Positions 22,101-31,513 of a stretch of 64,000 nucleotides of DNA are shown here, one piece after another. A program made the translations under genes and the position numbers. Each line of letters opens with the position of its first letter. Positions within the stretch are counted from its first letter, which is position 1. The stretch covers positions 126,349,605 to 126,413,604 of the forward strand of contig NC_134572.1 of assembly GCF_050947875.1 (NCBI RefSeq), written 5' to 3'. This stretch comes from Dermacentor variabilis. Lineage: Eukaryota; Arthropoda; Arachnida; Ixodida; Ixodidae. The notes under the pieces are model-generated. The model ran no database searches. It was not told the DNA's origin and was given only the letters and a program-made list of their open reading frames with translations.

Positions 22101-22110
22101 AGCGGTCCTT

Positions 22111-22377
22111 CTAGTTTTGCGCTGCGAGTAATGTTTGCCTTAATGCTCTTTCCGCCCGCCGTGTATTAGGAGAGTTGATGACCATGGTGGATTTCTCTGC
22201 CTGCTTCTTCGCTCGTTTTGCCGCGTTCTGGCGCTCCCTTACTTCGCCTGCGGTGTACTGGCGTGTAAAAGCGCGTTTCGCTACTGCCGAGGTTGCGGCC
22301 ACCGACGATGTTGATGGTTCAGACTCCATAGGGGTGCGTGCTGCCCGAGCCAGCACGCGCCAGCCAGCGGCGCTCAT
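22111..22377 (-). CDS. Unassigned 88-codon open frame, Arg/Ala-rich
   Basis: The minus-strand frame encodes a basic, Ala/Arg/Ser-rich peptide with segments KRAFTRQYTAGEVRERQNA and AKRAKKQAEKST. The local GC content is higher than its surroundings. The composition recalls basic coiled or repeat proteins, but I recognise no domain. It could be a chance frame, a TE ORF remnant or an exon. Nothing around it supports a gene. Confidence 0.15.
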   Translation of the reverse strand: MSAAGWRVLARAARTPMESEPSTSSVAATSAVAKRAFTRQYTAGEVRERQNAAKRAKKQAEKSTMVINSPNTRRAERALRQTLLAAQN

Positions 22378-22649
22378 GGCGTGGAGTAGCAGGCCATGGG
22401 AAGATAGGTGCCGTTTTTTTCGCTGCTGCAGATACCGCCGGCTACTTCGGTCAATGGGCCATTTGACGCTTGCGCATGAAAAGAAAAAAGGAAAGGAAGA
22501 GGATGGAAGTCAGCATGAGCTTTTCAGTTAAGGCTAACATCGCCACTGTAAGTACAAAAAAAAACTATGTTCCTTCTTCATGCCGAAATGGGTTCATTCT
22601 TTTTATCTCTCTCGAGAAGGCATTTTCTCTGAACTGTTTTTCTTCTTGA

Positions 22650-22673
22650 GGGGGGGGGGGGGGGGGGGGGGGG
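22650..22673. repeat. Homopolymer run of 24 G
   Basis: An uninterrupted G run follows TTCTTCTTGA. It could form G-quadruplexes. Its true length is hard to sequence, so it may be partly artefact. Confidence 0.95.
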
Positions 22674-22679
22674 TCCTCG

Positions 22680-23190
22680 CCATGCACTTGTCGATTTTAG
22701 CTATGGGCTCCATGAACTCAGACTAAACCGAAGACCAGGTAGGCTTAAGAATAGCGCGGCTAAGAGCAGCGAAGAAAAGAGTGCAGTTTGCGGAGAGATA
22801 ATAAAGAGATGAAGCGTCCCGTTAATTAATACACACGTGCATCCCGTATCTCGAGCAGAACAGGCGGTGGCCGCTGCAGACATGGCGACGCTGCCTAAAG
22901 GGTGCGACCGCGAGAGCGGGAAAGGTGCCTGCCGGTGGCGAGAACAGAAGGGCGAGAAAGAGACTGCGGCATTTCGGTTGTTAGAGGAAATGGGGAGAAA
23001 GCCAATGAGCCAAAAACAAAGTAAACTTGAACTCCGCCGTTATTGAATAGCTGCTGAATTTGCCGTTGTGAGAGGGATTATCAGCGCGGCAGGGTGTAGT
23101 GAACTCTTGTCTCTGCCCGCGGCAGGTTTTGTGGCATAAGCGTGGTGCTACGATAATGCGTTCAATTTGTAACATTTGCGTTTTCTTAGC
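22680..23190 (+). repeat. Unnamed dispersed repeat, copy A
   Basis: About 500 bp that aligns with the reverse complement of 62345-62850. Shared blocks include TATCTCGAGCAGAACAGGCG, ACAGAAGGGCGAG, ACTCCGC.GTTATT and TTATGAGAGG-like segments, with small gaps throughout. In one shared frame both copies encode a peptide pattern Y-x2-A-A-E-F-x-V-x-R-G-x-I, but copy A has a TGA in that frame (23044-23046). I do not recognise the family. Confidence 0.65.
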
Positions 23191-23935
23191 CTCCTCAAGT
23201 ATGTAGAACTGTAGAGAGCAGTGTGTGGCACAGTAGAATTGAAATGAACAGGATGCGTAACTAAGGCGACGGTATTTCCTGTCGCAATTTGAAGGGAAAT
23301 TGTCCAGATAAACCACCTATAGCCACGATTATGCGGTATGTCACGGCTTACATTGGCATCAGTTTGGCCTTAGCCACTTCTTGCTGACTAAAATTCTTTA
23401 TTTGCTTACTTAGTTCACAGCATTGATATTCCTCATTGGCATCGCTGGTTTCATGTAATGCAGTAACAAAAACAACGACAAAAATAGAACCTGCAAAGTA
23501 TAGCGAGAAATTAGCGTCACATCTGTAACATTGTAGTCGCCGGGATCATTTCAGCGAGAGCTTGAGCATTTAATTAGCGCATACTCTTTGCACTGAACAT
23601 ACTGCTCAGTGCTGTGCCTGGTTTGCTTGAGATAAGAAGCGTGATTTGCCGCGAACGTTTTGTCAGCACCGAAGAAATACCCTTTATCAAGTTTAGATTT
23701 ATCAATGAATAATTCCGCACAGCTGTCTGATAAATGGGGTTTTGTCTTCCCTCACCAAGCACATGGTATCAGCAGGAACCAGATTTTTTTAACTGGTTTC
23801 AGCCTGCCGATTCTCACATGGTAGAAGGAGGTAATAGTGTTGCCTAAGGCCGAAAGTCGGCAGGAGAGATCTGTGAAAGAGAGGAGAGATGTAAAAGGCT
23901 GCGAGTGGACACCAAACAAACGGGCAATCATTATC
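23191..23935. other. No gene recognised
   Basis: No assignable gene or repeat. Confidence 0.45.
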
Positions 23936-23939
23936 GTGC

Positions 23940-24050
23940 ACTAGCCACTGTAGTTCAATGGCTACGGCGAGTTCTTCTGATGAGCCCGAGGTATAGGATT
24001 CGATTGCCTGCAGTGACGGCCGCAATTCAGAGAGGGCAGAATGCTTTTTT
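23940..24050 (+). mobile_element. Diverged SINE head (Ruka-type)
   Basis: Contains TAGTTCAATGGCTACGGCG (A-box region), GGATTCGATTGCC (B-box) and GGGCAGAATGC (start of the body), followed by a T/A run. Only the tRNA-like head and a few body bases remain. Confidence 0.6.
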
Positions 24051-24349
24051 ATTACGTAACCCCTGCTTTCGCACGCAGGACTGTCTTCGTGCCTCACAGC
24101 GAAGACAGCGTAGGCTCTCGCTGTAGCGTTCAGCTGGCATTCCTTATTGTTGGTGAGTCAGTTTCGGCACGAAGCTTCAAGATTGTAATATTGGAACATT
24201 TATGAAAAATAATTCTATTCATCTAGGTCAGAAGCTTGCCTTGCACCTACAAAAGTTGTATTCGTCCGAGATCCCAATTTGTCCTGCTAAAAATTCCGCA
24301 CGATGTCTACCGACATCAGCTTGGTACCTGCGCCCTGCATATGTTATTG

Positions 24350-24790
24350 AAAAGGCCATAGCCGACAAAGCTTTCACGAAGACTCATGCTTTTCGCATTG
24401 GAACGGCCAACAGCGACTCTTGACAACGATTTCAGCACGTTCTGTGAGATTGTGCGCGCTACAGTGCACAGAAGCGATCGCTCGTAACTGCGCCAGCTCA
24501 CATTGATCACGCAACATTATCAGAGCGAACCATGTTATAATGGTGTACTCTTAAGCAATCACAATAGTGTTTGAAAGTACTACTGCCAGTTCTAAGGATA
24601 GCAAACCTGCATTAGCCGCTGTAGAGTAAATTGGTCTTTATTGTCTTCAGTGTGATGATCGTGTATCTCTCTCTCTCTCTCTTCTTATGTTTCCCCTTTC
24701 CCTCTAGCATTCCCCAGTGTAAGGTAATGGACTAAATTTCTGTTCTGGTTTACCTTCCTGCCTCTCTCCTTTCTTTGTTCTCAGTTTTTA
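24350..24790 (+). mobile_element. Non-LTR retrotransposon 3' fragment (family shared with 53.2 kb)
   Basis: One frame ends with AFTKTHAFRIG, matching AFTKSYSFRIG at 53.2 kb, before a stop at 24421-24423. Past it, eroded sequence corresponds to the H-x-L-C-D-C zinc motif region. The 3' UTR (CT-rich, then CCCCAGTGTAAGGTA and TTCCTGCCTCTC) also aligns with the 53.2-kb copy. It is strongly 5'-truncated and decayed. Confidence 0.6.
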
Positions 24791-25353
24791 GTTGTTTGTT
24801 TTTAGTTAATATTAAGAACTATAGACTACTGCTTACACAAATATTTCTTTTTTTAATTTTGCGACGGCTACGAAGCTTAATTAAAATTTTGCGTTTTTAC
24901 AGTTTTTTTTTTGCTATGTTATTCACCTTACCCTGTTATCATTTCACCTAACAATTCATGGATTCACAAATCAGATGCAGGCAGCACTTCTAAAGCTGCT
25001 TTGTAATTGAGACTGTTTACATTAGCAAAAGAACATAACATGCTAGAACTAGGCTCCCACTTTGTTTTTTCTTTGTTTTTCTACAAGAAGTGAACGCGTA
25101 GCACATTGCTGGTTAAGTGTTAATGAGACGTTTAACTTCATTTTCTACAGGACAATATGATGGACTAGAAAGTTGTACTAGAAACTGCACTAGAAAGTTT
25201 ACTGTAGTAGTCTTAGAAAAATTTTCTGTCCGCATATCTTGTTTCACTGCATAGTTGCCAACGCTGAAGCTACACAATGGGGCCAAAATCATTAAACGCT
25301 CAAGAGATACCCGAATTATATCCTCTTCTGATGTAACATGTCCAAAATTTGCG

Positions 25354-25728
25354 CTAAATACAGCGCCGTGCTCCTTGTCGTGCAGTTGGTTTACAAGAAT
25401 TCTTCTGCACGTTACGAAAAACGCAGGTAGCAGTCACGTGGTACCACAAGCCGTTAACGCACGCGTAAATCCTTCTGGTATGTGACTCGAAGCCACACAA
25501 ATGACCGTACCACCGAAAGCTGGATGCGACGCATAAGCCGATTAATCGCTCTCCATCTCTGCGTTTCTCCTCATTATACATAGGGATAAAACAAGCATCG
25601 TCATCTCTCGGAGGAACAGGTGGAGCACTTGCCTTCTCTCTAGTATAATCCTGTCGTCCGAATCTCTTGGCAACACAGTCATAACGCGGCTTCGGCAATT
25701 GCACCGACCCGTGAATGAGTGATGCCAT
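25354..25728 (-). CDS. Unassigned 124-codon open frame
   Basis: The minus-strand frame begins MASLIHGSVQLPKPRYDC and contains SAPPVPPRDDDACFIPMYN and EEKRRDGERL. The first 70 residues look like ordinary soluble protein in composition, with no low-complexity bias. That could mean an exon ending near a GT in the following sequence. I recognise no domain and see no matching exon nearby, so this is speculative. Confidence 0.15.
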   Translation of the reverse strand: MASLIHGSVQLPKPRYDCVAKRFGRQDYTREKASAPPVPPRDDDACFIPMYNEEKRRDGERLIGLCVASSFRWYGHLCGFESHTRRIYACVNGLWYHVTATCVFRNVQKNSCKPTARQGARRCI

Positions 25729-26591
25729 GTGATCACAATAACTCGGTTTTCATGACGTCTATATAGAAGAGCTCTTACAAGCCCTCTACGTTGAGAAGCT
25801 GCCCTGAATAAGCCTGCGTGTTGAATTCCTCTAAAAAAATTTTACGATTCATGATTTGTTGCACATTCGACAATCTGGGTCCTCAGACCGTGGAAACGCA
25901 GTCGGCTGCTTTCCAACAAAATCAAAGAACGAAAAAAAAAGAAGTCGAGAAAACAGTTTTGTGTCACTATTCCTCAAATAGTTTTGTGCAGTCAATTTAC
26001 CGGAACAGGGGGCAGCCTAATGGACAATTGCAGATGGTCCCCCAAGGCCCCCTGAATGTACAAATTCTGACATGTCTATTCTACGACAGTGCACGCATGG
26101 TGCCTCATTCTCGTGATATTTTTACAGCAGCGCTGCAATAGCGACTAGAAGTGCTTACAACCGTTATATAACCAGTTATCATGGTTTCCTGAAACAACCA
26201 GATTATTCACCAAGCTAATATTTTAAGGAAATGTTGGAAATGTTATTGAAAAAGTGTAGGCACCTTTTGAAGAACGTGTGTTAATTAGGGGATAAATCAA
26301 AATAATTAAACCATCGTTTCCGGCCCGTTTAGAGGGGTTAGAAGAGACGCCTGAAAACATAGCCCCATATATTGGGGACGATCACAAACGGCAGAAATTT
26401 CATATTGGCACGAAAAAAGGGACCACTCTATATTTGACGTGTATCGAAAGTATGAAGTGTGCGCCTTAGATATGGACTTTCTAAATAATTACTCAACACA
26501 GGTCTTCATATGCTTTTTATGCTTTCTACGAGACATGCAGTTGAGAGTTCGACGGAATACCGTTTGTAGAGGAAGATACATGCTGAAGCAA

Positions 26592-26634
26592 AAATAAACA
26601 CTCACGAAGTCAGGACGTCGGCGAGTGTTTATTT
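26592..26634. repeat. Inverted repeat (hairpin)
   Basis: AAATAAACACTC and GAGTGTTTATTT form a perfect 12-bp stem with a 19-nt loop. Weaker pairing extends outward (GCAGAAAT-like flanks). Confidence 0.75.
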
Positions 26635-27635
26635 CTGCTGCAGTGTATACGAGACATGTGCTTTTTTTCCTCACGTTCCTCGGTGAAATATGCGAAATTC
26701 AGGGCTTATATCTACAGTTGAAAACAGAAGCACGTTGTGAATCATGAGCTTTAAATATTGGAACTCCGTAAACGTTAATTACAGCCATTGCCGAAAAGTT
26801 GTTGTTAAAGCGTTCCACGGTGTCATAAAGCCGGCATCTGCTATGTGTCCCAGAGTCCTAAAACAACTATGCAAGAAAGCAATTTCAAATTAAGCGAAAA
26901 TTACGCTTAGTATAACATGTATTGAGACTTACACGTGAGCGCATTTGCTGAAAGCGTTGCCAATAAATACTGAACCATTCAGTTTTCTTTATTTTCATGC
27001 GTTATAAATAGTTTGTAGGTGGTTTCTTCCATGTCCATAGTGAAAGAGAATAGGCACCTTCTTTTTGTATTCGGAGGGAATAAAGGAAACGTTATGGGTG
27101 ATGCATAGAAAATATATGAGGTGCGTGGATTCTCTGAGACTTTTGCAATAAATTATGTATGCGAGTGCTCTAATGCGTCGTCAGGTTATTTTACGAGCAG
27201 CGAAACTTTGATCACGAGGAAAGACAAATGCCACCAAGATCACATTTAGCGAATGCGGGGCGAATGTCATGAAAAATTCGTGGGGTAACCTAAACGCATG
27301 TGGAAGGAGTACACCTTTTCTAGAGAAGATTCTTTTTAAGTGCTTGAAAGCGTTATATTATTATTTCGCGCTATATTTCTCAGTGTCCCGAGGGAACGCT
27401 ACATTACTCGAACTTCACAATTTTAGCTCCAGGGATGAACTTTAACCAAACTGAAAAACGTGACCCTGAGCTACGCACGATTTCGATTGGACGCCCTGTG
27501 CCTAACCATCTTCTAAATAGAAGTAGCATTGCTATGGTTAACGTAACGGAAGGTTGACGGGTCCAGGCAAGGTCCTCCTCTCCTCCTAATCCTCCTGTCC
27601 CAATGGTCCTTAATGCAAATTTTACATGTTTCCGC

Positions 27636-27766
<131 letters not shown>

Positions 27767-29109
27767 AGAGGAGGCGGTAAGAAAATTTGGTTCCCCACCC
27801 CCCTCCCTCTCGAGTATTGGTCGATTGCGTCAAACCCAGCGAGTAAATCCGTCATGGCACATTGCAACCCTCAAAAGAATCGCCCTTCTTTCGTATTTTA
27901 AGTTTACTGATGAGAGAGTTCGTTGCATAAATGTGGAGAACTTGGGTCATCTAAGCTTTTCGGGCAGTGCGTGCAAGAAGCTAAAGAGGCAGTTTATCTA
28001 CAGTGTAACATTAGGTATAAGTTTAACTTGTAGCTAAGCACACAAGTATCCGGAGAAATGCCGAAAAAACCAACAAAAGAAAATAGCGCAATAAAGCCAA
28101 CGAACCAGCAAAGAAGCAAGTAAAAGAAAGCAAAGAAGTAAGACAAAAAAATTAGATAAGTAATGTCTACAAGCATGTTTTTTTGTGCAACGGCTGTAGT
28201 GCAGCATGCTATTCCGCAACCCAATGCCACACTCGCACCAAGTCCAAAGACCTAATGGCGCCAGGCCATGTAAAACATGGTAGAATGAAGGATCCGGAGG
28301 AGCAGGTCACCGGGCGAGGAAGCCGTGGGAAATCTTCAGAGAGCCTCTGAACGACCACAAACCATATGTGCATCACTAAAACAAAACAAAAAACAAAAAC
28401 AAAAAGCATAACTCGAGGACGCTTCCCAAGAGCGGGATAATGTGAAAGGGTAGAGAGGGAGCCATCTGCGTTCTTTATTGGACACGAGGGAAGTCAGACG
28501 GGAATAAAGGCATAGCCTCTCTTGCTGCGAGACTCCAGCTTCTCCTCGTGTGCGCAGGTGTTGAGATACACTGCGTATATCCCAAAGGAACATCTTGTCG
28601 GAACGTAGTCTCTGCACTCGGCAATTTTCTTCTATTCTTGGCACTGCGTTTTCATGCCTTTTCTATTTCTGGACATCGCGTTTAGTGCGTGCGGCATTCT
28701 TTCCGACAATATTCAGCAGGGAATAACTTGATTCGCTGGTTTCTCGTCTTTTTTTCGTCAGGAGCTTGTGTTGAAATCCCTGAGAGACCTGCGTTAGACT
28801 TGAAGGTAGTCGGCACTGTTGCTTTGGTGTAATAGGGAAGAACAAAGCTATAATTCATGCCACGCAATGCTTGCGTGAGTGATAGTCGAGCATGCGAGGG
28901 CGAGCCGAAAATGATGGGGTGTGTTCCGACAAGCTGGCCGGCAATAACGTGTGTCCCTAGTTACTGTGATAAAAAACTCTATTTCTGTAAAATTGCATTG
29001 TATAATATTATATATTATAAAATATTCGAAAGTTTGTGCCAAGCGGGCCAAATTAGCCCGATGTTGGTTGTATTTGTGTTCCTCGAGTGCGTAGGACAAC
29101 GAAATCACT
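27767..29109. other. No gene recognised
   Basis: Short open frames only, including a Phe/Leu-rich minus frame near 28000-28230 that reflects AAG/AAA-rich sequence. No TE family assigned. Confidence 0.45.
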
Positions 29110-29124
29110 CTTAGTCCTGAGAGA
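29110..29124. repeat. Target-site duplication of the 29-34 kb element, left
   Basis: CTTAGTCCTGAGAGA matches 34260-34274 exactly (15 bp). A GA repeat follows, which is the element's minus-strand CT tail, so the last few bases could be shared with the tail. Confidence 0.8.
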
Positions 29125-29201
29125 GAGAGAGAGAGAGAGAAAGAAACGTTTATTATACAAAACAGTGTCCCGAGCGAGGCACCCTATGGTGGGAAGGCTC
29201 C

Positions 29202-29713
29202 TTAGTCCAGGAACCCTCTGGCTTCGACTGCCCTCTTGGCCCTGGCGACGAGTTGTCGTTGGCCTTCCAGGTCCCCGAGGGTTAGCTTGGCCTCCCACGT
29301 TTCGAATAGGTCGTTTGCTTCTATCGCTCATTTTGCGTGCGTCTCTGGTTGCATTTCGGTGCCTTCCTGCCACGGGCATTCCAGGAGCAAGTGTGCCAGA
29401 GTGTCGGGTACGTTGCAGAGTGGGCAGAGGTAGCCGTAGAGCGTCGGGTAGAGGCGATGCATTATCATTCCGTGCGTGTACGTATTACTTTGCAGGCGTA
29501 TGAGGATCAGGCTTTCTTCTCTGTCGAGTTTAGGGTGCGGTGGAGGGTACACTCGGCGCTCGAGCCTGTAATGTTGCAATATGGCCGAATAGTTGGTGGG
29601 TACGGCCTCCGCCTCTTCTGTCGCGGGTCCGAGAGCGCGTGGGGAGAGGGGAGGCCGGCTGACGTGCTCGCGGGCAGCGGCGTGGGCCGCTTCGTTCCCC
29701 TCTAGTCCCTCGT
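29202..29713 (-). pseudogene. ORF2 3' exonless remnant: end of RNase H, CCHC, C-terminus
   Basis: This picks up exactly where the RNase H frame is cut at 31514, giving GHEGLEGNEAAHAAAREH. It continues to the C-x2-C-x7-H-x4-C motif CPLCNVPDTLAHLLLEC. An in-frame TGA lies at 29328-29330. Beyond it the same frame continues (DLFETWEAKLTLGDLEGQRQ) to the natural end RGFLD and stop at 29202-29204. The end motif is shared with the fragment at 34.4 kb. Confidence 0.85.
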
Positions 29714-29722
29714 GTCCGGGTA
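29714..29722. repeat. DNA transposon 9-bp target-site duplication, left
   Basis: GTCCGGGTA, identical to 31505-31513. Removing the transposon and one copy gives an uninterrupted RNase H frame across the junction. Confidence 0.95.
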
Positions 29723-31504
29723 GCGTGTTTCTATTTCCTCCCAAGCCCAGCGCTCGATCGCTGCGCCGCCATGCGCCGCCCGCACGTACTACATCTCTAG
29801 GTACTTTTTCGCCGAAGCGCCATGGTACGCGCCCTAGATGTATTGGATTTTGCGTCCCTGGCTGTGCCAGGGCGCGCAGTGCGTTCGGGCCAGCCCGCAT
29901 TCGCAGAGTTTAGGCGGCGTAAGTAAATTTTAATTCTGAATGCTTAAGCAATTGTATGCTTACCCAAAGAGAAAACCGTCCCTTCGTCCGTCCCGTAATA
30001 AGACGACCGCTTTCGATATAGCGCCCGCAGTAGCGAACGAATTTGCCTTTGCGCTGCCTTCCGCTTCAACGGAAATGAAGCGGCGAAAACACAGGGCTGG
30101 CGTTGCTCTCAGTTAACGCCTCATTCTGCAACTTTCGCAAATCGTTTTGAAGTTAAGCGGACCCGCGTCTCTTCAAGACTATGTAAGCGGCAAGAACACA
30201 GCGCGCGAAGCTATGAGCTGTTGGCACTGTTTTGTGGGTATCGCAGATCGCTTTCAAGCTGCGTCCCACGCGGCATTGACATAAGCCGCCGCCTGAGTAC
30301 GTTCATGGCTCAATAATAAAGAATTGTAGGGCGTCCAGTATTCCGTTAAGCGCTGGCGGTTTGCCAGGTGAACGGGGGCGTAAACGTCAGCAGGCCAGAT
30401 TGGTGGCGCCAGCTGTTGGCGCAAAGCTCAACCACACAAACACGGAGCCAATTGCTATATTCTGCTTATCTGCTGGTGTAAATTTTGCACAGCAGCGTAA
30501 TCGTGTGGACAATTATGCCACTGCCAAAAATTTGCACCGGCACCGAAGCAGAATATAGTAGCTTACTGCAATTTTAGCTCTGTGTTTGTCTGGTTGAGCT
30601 CTACGTCACCAAGGCGGCTGCACCGCGCCGGCCGCTCACGTTGCTCCCGCCCATCCGGCAATCCGCCCAAACCACCCTGGTGTCACCAATCCAATGGTGT
30701 CACGCGGATGAATAATCCGCTGAAGAGCAATAACGGCTTATAAAATGATCGGAACGGTCATCAGCGCACCTCGGGCCTCCACCTGCAGTACTTTAATTGC
30801 TTGCGTCATCAATGCTCCTTGCGCCGCCGTCGGCACTAGTTCGTGTCGCCACTGAGCTGTCGTTAGTAATGGCCTAATCAAGTTACATAACATTGGTAAT
30901 GATACCGGGCTGCGCGGAGGTGAGCTAGTGGCACAATGCTTACGCATAGTCTACCTCCCAGAGGAGTTTCTGCGAGATTTTTTGTTGTTGTTGTTGTTCC
31001 TGGTCGTTTAATATGCGTCGTGTATGGCGCCAGCGCACTGCTATTGTTTCTGCTGGAAGAGAGATAGTGATGTCAATAAGGAAGCTTGAGCGCAGCGATG
31101 ATGTGACTCATGGTGCGAGAAACCCTCCATGCCCCACGATTATCCCAGCTTTTGTAGATCGAAGCGCCTCGCACACCACAACCAGCTTCTTATCACATCC
31201 CTTTATCCCCTTATCCAAACTGAAAAATTTCGTCCAGTGTTGCGTCAGCGTCCGCGCGCAACTCTTATTTCGAAGCAGCCTATAGGCGGCTTGTTTTGAA
31301 ACACCTATTTTCTCTTAGCGACAGCTGGGTGAGCAGATTGTGCGCCCAGGCACAACATCTCCCTAGGCCCACCAAGTACCTACAAGGATCTAGGGCGCTC
31401 ACCGTGAAGCTTTGGGGAAGAAGTACCTAGAAACGTGGTACACGCGAGCAGCGCATGGCGGCGCAGCGATCGAGCGCTGGGCTTGGGCGTAAATGGAAAC
31501 ACGC
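29723..31504. mobile_element. Non-autonomous DNA transposon, Mutator-like by TIR and TSD
   Basis: 1782 bp with 117-bp terminal inverted repeats (29723-29839 and 31388-31504) that I count as identical at 99 of 117 positions. Both ends start GCGTGTTT. It is flanked by perfect 9-bp TSDs. Long TIRs plus 9-bp duplications are typical of Mutator-like elements. No transposase-like frame is present inside: the longest frames are under 95 codons and unrecognised. It would therefore depend on an enzyme encoded elsewhere. It inserted into, and so is younger than, the retrotransposon around it. Confidence 0.88.
30425..30600. repeat. Internal foldback within the DNA transposon
   Basis: The left arm 30425-30487 and right arm 30528-30600 are imperfect inverted repeats. 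They share AGCTCAACCA.ACAAACAC, CTATATTCTGCTT and a terminal AAATTT, and the loop is about 40 nt. It could be an older foldback element captured by the transposon, or part of its original structure. Confidence 0.75.
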
Positions 31505-31513
31505 GTCCGGGTA
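31505..31513. repeat. DNA transposon 9-bp target-site duplication, right
   Basis: GTCCGGGTA directly after the right TIR. It encodes the VPG part of the RNase H motif on the minus strand. Confidence 0.95.

Larger units (their letters stand above)
24791..27630. other. Mostly unassigned sequence
   Basis: Contains an open frame at 25354-25728 (listed separately) and a perfect 12-bp inverted repeat at 26592-26603 / 26623-26634. No other recognisable element. Confidence 0.45.

Noticed and set aside
28336..28644. Minus-strand open frame with a basic N-terminal half as an exon
   Set aside because: No recognised domain, and it runs into AAAC-repeat sequence; not distinguishable from chance.
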